The notes under the pieces: model-generated
Seen by the model: the letters and a program-made list of their open reading frames with translations, nothing else
What the model was told of the DNA's origin: nothing
The model's database searches: none
Shown here: positions 35,897-44,853 of the stretch, piece after piece
Position numbering within the stretch: the stretch's first letter is position 1
Layout of the letters: every line of letters starts with the position of its first letter
Assembly: GCF_041361345.1 (NCBI RefSeq)
Contig: NZ_JBGKAD010000001.1
Location: 930,001 to 994,000 of the forward strand
From: Halobaculum sp. MBLA0147
Lineage (GTDB): Archaea > Halobacteriota > Halobacteria > Halobacteriales > Haloferacaceae
Length of the DNA stretch: 64,000 nucleotides
Reading direction: 5' to 3'
Translations under genes and position numbers: made by a program

Positions 35897-36850
35897 ATGG
35901 ACGCTACAATCGAAGGCGAGAACGAAGACGGGATTGGGCTGTACGTAACGGACAACGAAGGGGTCGAACACGGGATCGAGATGACGTTCGACGGTGAAAT
36001 CCTGTACCACAGCCAGGATGGATACGCCGATGACCCAGATAGTCGAGCAGGGGACGGGAACCAACACGTCGCGCAGGCCCGCAAGTACGCGAAGTACTAC
36101 GTCTATCGAGAGACGGACTACGACACGCTGACCGCGTACCGTAATCCGGATCGAATCGCGGCGACGCTGTGTACCCTCCAGAACCGCTCGCTCGGCGAGA
36201 TCGAGGCCGACTTCGGACAGTTCTACCGGCAACAGGCGAGCCACTTCCGCGAGGAGGTCGCACGGCCGGTGTCCATCTCCCGGCACGTCGCCGGCGACGA
36301 CTTCGTTCTCTACCACCAGCACGTCCAGTTGGCGGCCGGTCTCGACGAGATCCGTGGAACCGCCGAACAGTTCGCCGAGGAGATCGGTCGTCTCACCGCC
36401 GACATCGCCAGCGAGTTCTCGCTACGGGACTTCCTCGACGGCGCATTTGACGGAATCGCCGACACGTTCACCGAGGAAGCCGACGCCGACGATCTAGAGT
36501 TGGACCTCCCAGACTTCGGCATCGAGAGTACCTCGCAGGTGTACTACCGCTACTACGAGGCGACCAACGAGACACGGACCGTCGGCGACGACGGGCTCGA
36601 TCCAGACCCCGATACGCGTCTGGAGATGCCACCCAGCAGTGTCGAGTCACTCGAACAGTTCGACGCGCTACTGTCACGACACCTCTTGTGTCAACTCCGC
36701 GACGCCTACGTCAGTCGCGGGATCGAACCACCCGCCGCCTACCGCGTGCTCGGCCACGGCACCCACCACGACGCTCAAAACTACCGCATCGTCGACCTCT
36801 ACCCCGACTACGTCGACCCCGACGCCGACATTCCCGGCTACGTCGCGTAG
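35897..36850 (+). CDS. Unknown protein paired with the DUF4157 gene
   Basis: 317 residues, ATG at 35897, 6 bp after the DUF4157 gene, so probably one operon. No known domain is recognised. The N-half has a beta-rich start (GIGLYVTDNEGVEHGIEMTF) and the segment YAKYYVYRETDYDTLTAYRNPDRIAATLC. A helical middle (QLAAGLDEIRGTAEQFAEEI) is followed by a C-terminal unit of ~110 residues with CQLRDAYVSRGIEPPAAYRV. No signal peptide. It may be an effector or immunity partner of the DUF4157 protein; this is inference. A decayed second copy of its C-terminal unit follows. Confidence 0.7.
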   Translation: MDATIEGENEDGIGLYVTDNEGVEHGIEMTFDGEILYHSQDGYADDPDSRAGDGNQHVAQARKYAKYYVYRETDYDTLTAYRNPDRIAATLCTLQNRSLGEIEADFGQFYRQQASHFREEVARPVSISRHVAGDDFVLYHQHVQLAAGLDEIRGTAEQFAEEIGRLTADIASEFSLRDFLDGAFDGIADTFTEEADADDLELDLPDFGIESTSQVYYRYYEATNETRTVGDDGLDPDPDTRLEMPPSSVESLEQFDALLSRHLLCQLRDAYVSRGIEPPAAYRVLGHGTHHDAQNYRIVDLYPDYVDPDADIPGYVA

Positions 36851-37232
36851 GTCCCTCTCTCAGTTCCACCGGTTCTTCCACCGGTTCGCCGAGTTAACCA
36901 TCACGGGCGTCTCCGGGCTCCACGTCGGCTACCCGAACCGCCGCGGCAGACACGAGGTCGACGAAGCCGACACGCCGTTCACCCACCAAGCGCAAGCGCG
37001 GTTCTCACTGTTACCGTACGCACCAGACACGACGAGTGAGTTCCGTGAGTACCTCGATCACCACCTCCGGTGTCAGGTGCGCGACCGGTTCGTCACGATG
37101 GGTGTCGTCCCACCGGAACCGTACCGCGTCGTCGGGATGGGGCGCTTCCAAGACGCCCGCCGGTACGACCACTACGAGATGTACCCGCAACTCCACCTCG
37201 CCGACGGCGACCACAGTCCGTTGTTCGGGTGA
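36851..37232 (+). pseudogene. Decayed duplicate of the preceding protein's C-terminal unit
   Basis: In the frame ending with TGA at 37230-37232, ~125 codons are open (SLSQFHRFFHRFAELTITGV... to HSPLFG) but there is no ATG, GTG or TTG until far inside, so no intact start. The end aligns with the C-terminal unit of the 317-residue protein: LDHHLRCQVRDRFVTMGVVP versus LSRHLLCQLRDAYVSRGIEP, then YRVVGMG versus YRVLGHG, ending YP....D. It looks like a tandem duplicate that lost its 5' part. An intact gene with a frameshift from upstream is less likely but not excluded. Confidence 0.6.
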
Positions 37233-37333
37233 CCGGACGATCCGTCGCCGCGAGGCGAACACTCTCGTACCTGTCGGCACACCCTCCGGGCGTGTTCGAG
37301 ACAGACGCACCCCTCCACCTCCCCGAAGAGGTC

Positions 37334-38674
37334 GTGGGGGACGCCTACACGAGTTCGTTCGGCTGGGAGACGCTGACCGCACTCGTCGACGTGGGGAGTC
37401 GGATGGCCGGGCAGACGGGCGAACGCCGCGGTGCCGAGGTGGTCCGCGACGCCTTCGCCGAGGCCGGGCTGTCGGACCCGCGTATCGAGTCGTTCGACGT
37501 GCCCGGCTGGTGGCGCGGCAGTTCCAGTCTCTCGGTCCACGAGCCACACGAGCGTCACCACGAGGGCCAACAGGACGTGCTCGCACTCCCGGGGTCGCCG
37601 GCCGGCGAGGCGACCGGACGGGTCGTCGACGTGGGTGCCGGCACGTACGACGACTTCGCGGCGCACGCCGACGCGTTGGACGGGGCGATCGCGCTCGCCT
37701 CCTCGCGAACGCCCGAGGAGTCGGACCGCTGGATCCACCGGATGGAGAAGTACGTCTCGGCGGCCGACCACGGGGCGGCGGCGTTCGTCTTCCGCAACCA
37801 CGTCGACGGCGCCGTCCCACCGACCGGCGAGGTGGGCTACCACCAGCGACCCGGCCCGATCCCGGCCGTCGGCGTCTCGAAGGAGGTCGGCACGCGCCTC
37901 GCGCGCTACGCCGAGCGCGGTGCCGAGGCGACCGTCGCCGTCGACTGTCGCAACGAGCCGACGCAGTCGCGCAACGTCGTCGCCGAGGTCGGCCCCGAGA
38001 CGGCCGAGGAGGTGCTCGTCACTGCTCACGTCGACGCTCACGATATCGCCGACGGCGCTAACGACAACGGCGCCGGGTCGGCACTCGTCGCCGAGGTCGG
38101 GCGACTGCTCGCACACGACGCCGTCGACCTCGACACGCGGGTGCGACTGGTCACCTTCGGCGCCGAGGAGATCGGCCTGTGGGGTGCCTACCACACCGCG
38201 GAGACGAGCGACCTCGACGCGATCCGCGGCGTCATCAACCTCGACGGAGCCTGTTCCTCCCGGAGTCTCCGCGTCGGCACCAACGGCTTCGAGGCACTCG
38301 GGGAGCTGTTCGCGGGTGTCACCGACGATCTCGACGCGCCGCTGTCGACGGGTGACACCATCGCCCCCCACGGCGACCAGTGGGCGTTCGTCCAGGAGGG
38401 TGTCCCGGCGGCGATGGTGTCGACGACCTCGGAGTCGTCCGGACGCGGGTGGGGGCACACGCACGCGGACACGCTCGACAAGTTGGACTCACGCGACTTC
38501 CGTGCCGTCGCGATCCAGGTCGCGGAGGGTGTCCTGCGGCTGGCGAACGGGGTCGTCGAGCCGACCCACCGGAGCCGCGCGGAGATGCGCGACCGAATCG
38601 ACGAGGGGTACGTACAGGAGCTGAAGCAGGGCGGGCGGTGGCCGTACGGGGAAGATCGTACGCAGACCGAGTGA
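37334..38674 (+). CDS. M28-family zinc aminopeptidase
   Basis: 446 residues from the GTG at 37334 (MGDAYTSSFGWETLTALVDVG), where family homology begins; GTGs at 37229 and 37292 are alternative starts. It has a PA insert and the M28 peptidase domain. Zinc ligands sit in VTAHVDAHDIADGANDNGAG (H and D), TFGAEEIGLWGAYH (E), NLDGA, and the last histidine in the GWGHTHADTLDKLD region. No signal peptide, so it is probably cytoplasmic and trims peptides. The open frame continues upstream but not as family sequence. It directly follows the decayed duplicate; no operon link is shown. Confidence 0.9.
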   Translation: MGDAYTSSFGWETLTALVDVGSRMAGQTGERRGAEVVRDAFAEAGLSDPRIESFDVPGWWRGSSSLSVHEPHERHHEGQQDVLALPGSPAGEATGRVVDVGAGTYDDFAAHADALDGAIALASSRTPEESDRWIHRMEKYVSAADHGAAAFVFRNHVDGAVPPTGEVGYHQRPGPIPAVGVSKEVGTRLARYAERGAEATVAVDCRNEPTQSRNVVAEVGPETAEEVLVTAHVDAHDIADGANDNGAGSALVAEVGRLLAHDAVDLDTRVRLVTFGAEEIGLWGAYHTAETSDLDAIRGVINLDGACSSRSLRVGTNGFEALGELFAGVTDDLDAPLSTGDTIAPHGDQWAFVQEGVPAAMVSTTSESSGRGWGHTHADTLDKLDSRDFRAVAIQVAEGVLRLANGVVEPTHRSRAEMRDRIDEGYVQELKQGGRWPYGEDRTQTE

Positions 38675-38690
38675 GTGTGCGGTAGCACGG

Positions 38691-40439
38691 CTAGTGGTGC
38701 TCCGTCCACCGATCGCGCACGTCAGACCACACGAGAGAGACCGCCAACAGGAGTGCTCCGACACCGATCGGGTTCCCTGCAACGTGTCCGAGAGAGGTGG
38801 TCAGGAACGCCGTTCCGGCAATCGCGGCTCCGACGAGAAGTGTCCCAGCGACGGTCGGTCGGAGTGGGCCGATCCCGCTCTCGCGGACGACTGGGTACGC
38901 GTACAGCGGAACGAAGTTCACGAGTCGGATTGCGAACCGGTTTCCCACGACACCGTTAGAGGGCAGACTGGCCGCAGAGAGGCCAGTGAAGTAGACGAGA
39001 AATGCGAAGAGCGTCGAATGACGGGAGACGATCGACGGGAGTTGAACGGTCCGGTTCCTCTCACGGATGACGAGTAACATTCCGCTGGAACCGACGATCA
39101 TCGCGCCGAACCCGAGAACGGCGGCGAGGACCCCGCCAGTGAGGACACCGACTGCCACCGTGAGCACCCCCACGAGTGTGATCGTCGGTGTGATCAGTAG
39201 GTCCGGGGGACGTGGTGTTCCGCGTGGGCGCCGGTCACCACGAGACCACGTTCTCTTGAGTCGTTCGACTTCGGAAAACCAAAACAGACCGACGTACGCT
39301 GCTGCTGAGAGGATCGGAACGGAGACCGTGAGGGCGAGTACTGTCACTGCGACACTCCGTTCGCCCGAGAGTACCGGTTCCGATGCAAACAGCAGCCACA
39401 CGATCCATCCGATAGACCTGAGCCCTTCCAGAACTAACGCGAAGCTGAACAGCCTTGACGGCTCGGACCAAGCCAGTGATAACGTAGTGACGATCTGATT
39501 CTCGAGGTCAAGTGCCCTCCGCTTGAGTTTCGTCGCCCACTTCACGTTCGTGGCACGCTCTAGGACGCTGACGGCTACCCCGACGATGAGGAGGACCTCG
39601 GGGAGTGGGTACAGCGCGTCGACGACGGCGATCAGAACCCCGAGAGAGATCCAGACGACGAGCATCGTCGACACCGGAGGCCAGTCGACACCACCGACGG
39701 ACGACCGTAGGATAGACACTACCGATGCAGCGGCAACCACGTTCACGACCGACCACAAGATGAAAGTAGAATCTTCGATAGGATTTGTTGTGAAAAAGTA
39801 CGAAGATATCAACAATCCGTACACGAGAACGGCAGTAGCACTCGTGAGCCAGACGGACAGGCGAACTGTGCGTGGTTCTGTCAGAGGCCACTTAGAGCGG
39901 CCAGAAATTCTGGTAGATCCGACGTAGGCGACGAGCAGATACGATGGCCACCGCTGGGGAACGACGACACTGGGTTGTAACGGTTTCAGTAGATCTGCGA
40001 TCAGTTCCACGAGTTCGGTCACTGACTGATTGATCGGTATCGAAATCCAGTATAGCTCAACTGGGAGGAGGAACAACCAGTTGGTCACGGTCTCAAGTCC
40101 ACCGTAGATTGCGAATATGAACCCGCCTTGATCCACCCAGATGTATATCATAGTAGCGGAGTAGAGGGTACTGGTCGTGACGATCACGAGTACGGACCAA
40201 GAGATGGGCTCCCGCTCGGGGTCTCTCAACTGCCACAGTCGTGACAGTGCGACGACGCCCACTAGGAGTAGAAATCCTCTCACGGGGCCGAACACCTGCG
40301 GGACGAAGACCGAGAGCGTCTTCAGCACTGCTGGGTCAAGAACCAACCTGGTCGTCGTATCGACGAGTGGCCGCCACAGCAGATTCCACACTGCCAGACA
40401 GAGGACGAGTAATTCAGTGTGTCGTCGTAGCCAGGACAT
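38691..40439 (-). CDS. Polytopic membrane protein, about 14 helices
   Basis: 582 residues from the ATG at 40439 (MSWLRRHTELLVLCLAVWNL); the open frame also continues six codons upstream. About 14 hydrophobic helices in pairs are seen (e.g. LLVGVVALSRLWQLR, FALVLEGLRSIGWIVWLLFA, VGVLTVAVGVLTGGVLAAVLG). No known family is recognised and there is no signal peptide. Composition is more Ser/Thr/Ile/Phe-rich and the DNA less GC-rich than neighbours, with an AT-rich flank, so it may be acquired. The protein could be a transporter or a membrane enzyme; nothing distinguishes these. Confidence 0.7.
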   Translation of the reverse strand: MSWLRRHTELLVLCLAVWNLLWRPLVDTTTRLVLDPAVLKTLSVFVPQVFGPVRGFLLLVGVVALSRLWQLRDPEREPISWSVLVIVTTSTLYSATMIYIWVDQGGFIFAIYGGLETVTNWLFLLPVELYWISIPINQSVTELVELIADLLKPLQPSVVVPQRWPSYLLVAYVGSTRISGRSKWPLTEPRTVRLSVWLTSATAVLVYGLLISSYFFTTNPIEDSTFILWSVVNVVAAASVVSILRSSVGGVDWPPVSTMLVVWISLGVLIAVVDALYPLPEVLLIVGVAVSVLERATNVKWATKLKRRALDLENQIVTTLSLAWSEPSRLFSFALVLEGLRSIGWIVWLLFASEPVLSGERSVAVTVLALTVSVPILSAAAYVGLFWFSEVERLKRTWSRGDRRPRGTPRPPDLLITPTITLVGVLTVAVGVLTGGVLAAVLGFGAMIVGSSGMLLVIRERNRTVQLPSIVSRHSTLFAFLVYFTGLSAASLPSNGVVGNRFAIRLVNFVPLYAYPVVRESGIGPLRPTVAGTLLVGAAIAGTAFLTTSLGHVAGNPIGVGALLLAVSLVWSDVRDRWTEHH

Positions 40440-40757
40440 GTTTCTACCGCACCACACCCGAGCTACGGTGGCGTCGCTGGCTCACCGTCCGGTTCGGCTC
40501 TCTGCACGCGAGTGGGTGCTTCGGTACCCCTCCCCCCATGGTACAGTGTCGTACACGCGTTACTGATAGATTTTTATATTATTTCTGTGTTTGTCTTTTA
40601 ACGAAATTTCGAATTATTCTCGCATTTTCTAGAGATTCGAGGCTGTCGTATAAGTGTGAATCATCACCCCGTTGAGTAGCTCCACGGACTCACTGCCGAA
40701 CCCGGAACACGCAGCCGACTGCCGTGACCTTTTGTCTCCGACCCGCCACCGACCGGT
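40440..40757. other. 318-bp gap with an AT-rich core
   Basis: The divergent gap between the membrane-protein gene and ggt holds ~110 bp (40555-40665) far richer in A/T than anything else in the window, e.g. TTTTTATATTATTTCTG and CGAAATTTCGAATT. CGAAATTTCG near 40600 is a perfect palindrome. No coding frame, tRNA or rRNA is seen. The start of ggt is preceded by CCTTTTGTC (~40729), a weak TATA candidate. Confidence 0.45.
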
Positions 40758-42401
40758 ATGGACCCGGACCCCGACAGATTCGAGTCGCGTCGGTCGACCG
40801 TCTACGGACAGCGGGGCGTCGTCGCCACGAGCCAGCCGCTCGCGGCCCAAGCCGGCCTCTCGACGATGGAGGACGGCGGCAACGCCTTCGACGCGGCCGT
40901 CGCCACCGCCGCGGCGTTGAACGTCGTCGAACCGACCTCGACCGGACTGGGCGGCGACGTGTTCGCGCTGTACCGCACTGCCGACGGCGAGGTCGGCGCG
41001 ATGCGCTCGTGTGGACACGCTCCCGCCGACGCCACCATCGACAACGTCCGACAGGCCATCGCCGACGATCCGGACGGCGACGTGGACGACCCGAGCGAGG
41101 CGGAGATGCCCGACACGGGCGCACACACCGTGACGGTGCCCGGCACCGCCCGTGGGTGGGAGGTCACCGCCGAGCGGTTCGGCGAGAAGTCGCTGTCGGA
41201 ACTGCTCCAGCCCGCGATCCGGTACGCGACCGAGGGGTACCCCGCCTCGGAGCTGATCGCCGGCGCGTGGAGCCACGCCGAGGAGCTGTTCGACGACGAG
41301 AACGCCCGCGAGGCGTACCTCTTCGACGGCGAGGCGCCGGACGTGGGCCAGACCGTCACGCTGCCGAAGCTCGGCGAGTCGATGCGGAAGATCGCCGAGC
41401 GGGGCGCGGACGTGGTGTACGAGGGAGAGATCGCCGAGCAGATCGCCGCCGAGGTGCAGGACCACGGCGGGTTCATGACCGTGGACGACCTCGCGGAGTT
41501 CGAACCGGAGTTCCCCGAGCCGGTGTCGACGACGTACAACGGAACGGAGGTGTACGAACTCCCGCCGAACAACCAGGGGCTGATCGCGCTGGAGGCGCTC
41601 AACGTCGCCGAGGAGATCGCCGCCGGCGACCACCCGCTGGACTCTCCCGAACGCGTCCACTACTTCGCGGAGGCGATGAAGGTCGCCTTCGAGGACGGCC
41701 ACCACTACATCACCGACCCCGAGTTCGAGGACCACCCGCCGCTGGCGTCGAAAGACTGGGCCGCGAAGCGCGCCGAGTTGATCGGCGAGACGGCGAACCA
41801 CGACGTGAGTTTCGGCGTCGAGGACGCCAACGCCGAGGACGCGGACACCGTCCTGCTGTGTACCGCCGACGACGAGGGGAACGTCGTCGCGTACATCAAC
41901 TCCCGGTTCGCCGGCTTCGGCTCCGGGTTGGTCGCGGGTGACACCGGGATCGCGCTCCAGAACCGCGGGTCGTCGTTCTCGCTGGACCCCGACCACCCGA
42001 ACGCGCTGGCGCCGGGCAAGCGACCGTTCCACACACTCATCCCGGCGCTGGCGGACTTCGCGCCCGAGGACGGCGCCCGCGACGACTGGGCCGCGTTCGG
42101 CGTGATGGGTGGGTACATGCAGCCGCAGGGGCACCTCCAGGTGATCTCGAACGTCGTCGACTACGACCTCCCGTTGCAGGCCGCCTTAGACCGGCCGCGC
42201 TGGCGCTACCGCGAGGACGGCTCGCTGGCGGTCGAACCCCACTTCGACGGCCACACGGCCGGGAAGCTGGTGCGGAAGGGCCACGAGGTCCAGACGCTCC
42301 CGCCGGCGCTGTTCGGCGGCGCCCAGATCGTCCGCAACGAGGACGGCACCCTCTCGGGTGCGACGGAACCGCGGAAGGACGGGAACGCGGTCGGGTTCTG
42401 A
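40758..42401 (+). CDS. ggt: Gamma-glutamyltransferase family protein
   Basis: 547 residues. It starts MDPDPDRFESRRSTVYGQRG, without a signal peptide, so it is likely cytoplasmic. The Ntn-hydrolase precursor has AGLSTMEDGGNAFDAAVATA with VVEPTSTGLGGDVFALY, then a substrate-binding HALNVAEEIAAGDHPL-like segment. The catalytic nucleophile is likely T364 in DADTVLLCT (the second residue after Thr is not the usual T/H pair, as in YwrD-type members). C-terminal LPPALFGGAQIV and QPQGHLQVISN match the small subunit. It may act on glutathione-like or gamma-Glu peptides; haloarchaea use gamma-glutamylcysteine. Stand-alone gene. Confidence 0.93.
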   Translation: MDPDPDRFESRRSTVYGQRGVVATSQPLAAQAGLSTMEDGGNAFDAAVATAAALNVVEPTSTGLGGDVFALYRTADGEVGAMRSCGHAPADATIDNVRQAIADDPDGDVDDPSEAEMPDTGAHTVTVPGTARGWEVTAERFGEKSLSELLQPAIRYATEGYPASELIAGAWSHAEELFDDENAREAYLFDGEAPDVGQTVTLPKLGESMRKIAERGADVVYEGEIAEQIAAEVQDHGGFMTVDDLAEFEPEFPEPVSTTYNGTEVYELPPNNQGLIALEALNVAEEIAAGDHPLDSPERVHYFAEAMKVAFEDGHHYITDPEFEDHPPLASKDWAAKRAELIGETANHDVSFGVEDANAEDADTVLLCTADDEGNVVAYINSRFAGFGSGLVAGDTGIALQNRGSSFSLDPDHPNALAPGKRPFHTLIPALADFAPEDGARDDWAAFGVMGGYMQPQGHLQVISNVVDYDLPLQAALDRPRWRYREDGSLAVEPHFDGHTAGKLVRKGHEVQTLPPALFGGAQIVRNEDGTLSGATEPRKDGNAVGF

Positions 42402-42504
42402 ACCCCAGTCACGCCGACGCGCGACCCGTCGTGGCAGGCTGTCGAACCCTGCCGTCGATCACCGGATCTCCAGGTCCGTCACCGGGTCACTCGACAGACC
42501 GCGT

Positions 42505-43632
42505 TCAGATCCCGAGTGCGCCGTCGGCGTCGACGGCGCCGGAACCCTGCTCGTTGCTCCCGAGTCCGAGATCGTCGGCCGTGTTCCGCAGTCGCTGGCG
42601 AGCCTCCGTGTTCGTGTACCCCTCGGCCATCAGCAGTGCGCCGACGCCGGAGACGTGCGGACACGCCATCGAGGTGCCCGAGAGGAACTCCGTCCCGCCG
42701 CCGAGCTTCGTCGACTCCACACCGACACCGGGCGCGGCGAGCTCGACTTCGGGCCCGGTCGAGGAGAAGTTCGCGAGGTTCTCGCCGTCGTCGACCGCGG
42801 AGACGGCGACACACTCCGACAGTGCCGCCGGGTAGCCGACACAGTCCGTACAGGGACCGGAGTTGCCCGCCGCGGCGACGAGCAGGACCCCGTTGTCGTA
42901 GGCGTACCGGCAGGCGTCCGCGACCGCGCTGGAGTAGCCGCCGCCCAGCGACAGCGACCCCACGTCCCAGCCCTGGTTGGCGGTGTACTCGATCCCGGCC
43001 GCGATGTCGGAGTAGGAGCCGCCGCCGTTCGACCCCAGGACCTTCACCGAGTGGAGCGTCGCACCCGGCGCGACGCCGACGACGCCGCGATCGTTGTCGA
43101 TGGCTCCGACCGTCCCGGCACAGTGAGTACCGTGACCCTCGTCGTCGCCCCAGCCGTAGTCGCAGTTGTACGAACACTGGACCGCGTAGGCACCCTTCCC
43201 GAGGTTACCCTGGAGGTCCGGGTGGTCGGCGTCGATCCCCGTGTCGATGACGGCCACGTCGGCGCCGGCGCCGGTGAAGCCGCTGGCGATCGCCGTCGTC
43301 GCGTCGGTCTGGCCGATCCCGTACGGGGTGTCCTGTGCGAGCTTGTGCATCGTCCCGTTCTCCTCGACGTAGCGGACGTTCGGGTTGTTCTCCAACCCGT
43401 CCGTGGCCTGTTCGGGCATCCGCATCGTCATCACGTCGAAGTCGAACTCGCGGACGACCTCGTCGGCCCGCCGCTTCGCGGCTCGCTTCCCCTTCCCGTT
43501 CTCGAAGCCGACGTTGACCTCTACCTTCCCCTCGCCGTCGGCGGAGGCCAGTCCGGAGACCGCGGCCGTGCCGGCCGCCGCGCCGATCGTCGCCAGTGCG
43601 TTCCGTCGGGACAGTGACCGTTGGTGTGTCAT
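42505..43632 (-). CDS. Tat-exported subtilisin-like serine protease (halolysin type)
   Basis: 375 residues from the ATG at 43632 (MTHQRSLSRRNALATIGAAAG). The twin-arginine signal (SRRNALATIG, hydrophobic core, AVSGLASA) directs Tat export. A propeptide of ~95 residues precedes the S8 domain. The catalytic triad is D130 (AVIDTGID), H167 (GHGTHCAG) and S321 (GTSMACPH). Four cysteine-rich spots (QCSYNCDYGW and PCTDCVGYP) suggest two disulfides. There is no C-terminal Ca-binding or PGF anchor. It is probably an extracellular protease for peptide nutrition. Upstream open sequence to 43758 is not part of the gene. Confidence 0.95.
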   Translation of the reverse strand: MTHQRSLSRRNALATIGAAAGTAAVSGLASADGEGKVEVNVGFENGKGKRAAKRRADEVVREFDFDVMTMRMPEQATDGLENNPNVRYVEENGTMHKLAQDTPYGIGQTDATTAIASGFTGAGADVAVIDTGIDADHPDLQGNLGKGAYAVQCSYNCDYGWGDDEGHGTHCAGTVGAIDNDRGVVGVAPGATLHSVKVLGSNGGGSYSDIAAGIEYTANQGWDVGSLSLGGGYSSAVADACRYAYDNGVLLVAAAGNSGPCTDCVGYPAALSECVAVSAVDDGENLANFSSTGPEVELAAPGVGVESTKLGGGTEFLSGTSMACPHVSGVGALLMAEGYTNTEARQRLRNTADDLGLGSNEQGSGAVDADGALGI

Positions 43633-43811
43633 CCCACCTGTCACGCCGACCGGCCAGGTATTAACATTTGTCCAAATTTGAGAGTACCTTTGCCGACTGA
43701 AGATAGAATACATTCGTTTTCGAGCGTTGTCCGAGGCACGAGCGCTCGTCGCCGACACCGACCGGGAGGCGGATAGACACGTCTTTGCTGGTGGGTGTCG
43801 TAGCGTGGTCC

Positions 43812-44564
43812 GTGCAGGTCGTGGGGTACGAGACGGCCGACGGCGGGGCGGGGGTGTACGTCGCCTCGTCGGACGGCGTCGACTTCGAGCCGTTCGAGCC
43901 GGGCCGAGAGCTGTCGTGGTCGCTCGGCGAACGGCAGTGTGCGGGTGTCGTCACCGAGGACGGACACCGCTCGTGTTCCGCGCCGGAGGCACCGTACTGT
44001 GATCACCACACCTCGACGTGGGTGTGTGCGCGGTGTACCGGCGACTGTCTCAAAGACGAGATGGACTGTTACGACGACCACGCGGTGTACCTCGCGGCGT
44101 TCGCACCGGACGTGTTCAAAGTCGGCGTGACCAAACTGTGGCGGCTGGAGACACGCCTCCGCGAACAGGGGGCCGACCGCGCCGCCCACCTCCGGACGGT
44201 CGAGAACGGCCGGATCGCCCGGGAGATCGAGGCCGGACTGGCGACGGAGTTGACGGACCGCGTGCGCGTGCCGACGAAGGTCGCCGGGCTCGGCCGAGCC
44301 GTCGACGAGGCGGCGTGGGAGTCGACGCTGGCGGAGTTCGACCCACTGGAGACGTACACGTTCGACTACGGGCTCTCGCTGTCCGGCCAGCCCGTCGCGG
44401 AGACGCTCGTCAGCGGCACCGTCCGCGGCGGCCAGGGACGCGTCGTCGTCGTCGAGAACGCCGGGACGGCGTACGCCGTCGACCTCCGGGACCTCGTCGG
44501 CTACGAACTCCACGAGGACGACCCGGACCGCGAACTCCAGTCGAGTCTCGGCGCGTTCGGGTAG
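43812..44564 (+). CDS. DUF2797-family protein with zinc-binding N-terminus
   Basis: 250 residues from the GTG at 43812 (MQVVGYETADGG), the family start; TTG 43785 and GTG 43791 lie in the same frame. The cysteine/histidine array is QCAGVVTEDGHRSCSAPEA, then YCDHHTSTWVCARCTGDC, likely binding two zincs. It is followed by VYLAAFAPDVFKVGVTKLWR, a GIY-YIG-like segment, and RLREQGADRAAHLRTV. DUF2797 proteins are widespread in haloarchaea; whether the GIY-YIG-like core cuts nucleic acids is unknown. The C-terminal third has no recognised domain. Confidence 0.8.
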   Translation: MQVVGYETADGGAGVYVASSDGVDFEPFEPGRELSWSLGERQCAGVVTEDGHRSCSAPEAPYCDHHTSTWVCARCTGDCLKDEMDCYDDHAVYLAAFAPDVFKVGVTKLWRLETRLREQGADRAAHLRTVENGRIAREIEAGLATELTDRVRVPTKVAGLGRAVDEAAWESTLAEFDPLETYTFDYGLSLSGQPVAETLVSGTVRGGQGRVVVVENAGTAYAVDLRDLVGYELHEDDPDRELQSSLGAFG

Positions 44565-44574
44565 TGTGGAGGGT

Positions 44575-44853
44575 AGTGTTCAGATACGGTTGAGTCGTCT
44601 GACGAGACTACCACTCAGGAAGCCCCGAGGGGATCGCGGTCGCTCGGCGACATATCGCGCCTCTCGGCACCGTCCGGCGCGATAGGGGTCGCCGAGACGA
44701 CAGAACTGAACGCGATCCCCTCGCCCCTTCCAGTCCCGCCCGAATCCGCTCCGCACAGCGCCTCACCCTCCCCAGCCTCGTCGCTCGCTTCGCTCGCTCC
44801 TCCCTCGCGCGTTCCTCGCGCGCCACCCGCAACCGTCAGTGTATCTGAACACT
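44575..44853. mobile_element. MITE-like element with 13-bp terminal inverted repeats
   Basis: AGTGTTCAGATAC at 44575-44587 and GTATCTGAACACT at 44841-44853 are exact inverted copies. Between them lies a 98-bp nested hairpin (44626-44723) and a region of short CTCGCT/CTCGCG repeats. No transposase is encoded. TIR-plus-hairpin design and size fit a miniature element mobilised in trans, but there is no second copy in this window and no target-site duplication could be identified. Confidence 0.5.
44626..44723. repeat. Nested 98-bp hairpin
   Basis: Three inverted pairs are nested: CGAGGGGATCGCG (44626-44638) with CGCGATCCCCTCG (44711-44723), CTCGGCGAC (44643-44651) with GTCGCCGAG (44688-44696), and TATCGCGCC (44653-44661) with GGCGCGATA (44676-44684). 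All pairs are perfect, leaving a 14-nt loop. As DNA or RNA it would form a long stable stem with two bulges. It lies inside the MITE-like element. Confidence 0.75.

Noticed and set aside
37229-37333. Extended N-terminus of the M28 aminopeptidase
   Set aside because: Family homology begins at GDAYTSSFGW; the 35 upstream residues look non-coding, so the start was placed at 37334.
40555-40665. AT-rich stretch as a replication origin
   Set aside because: There is no orc1/cdc6 gene next to it and no repeated origin-recognition boxes were seen.
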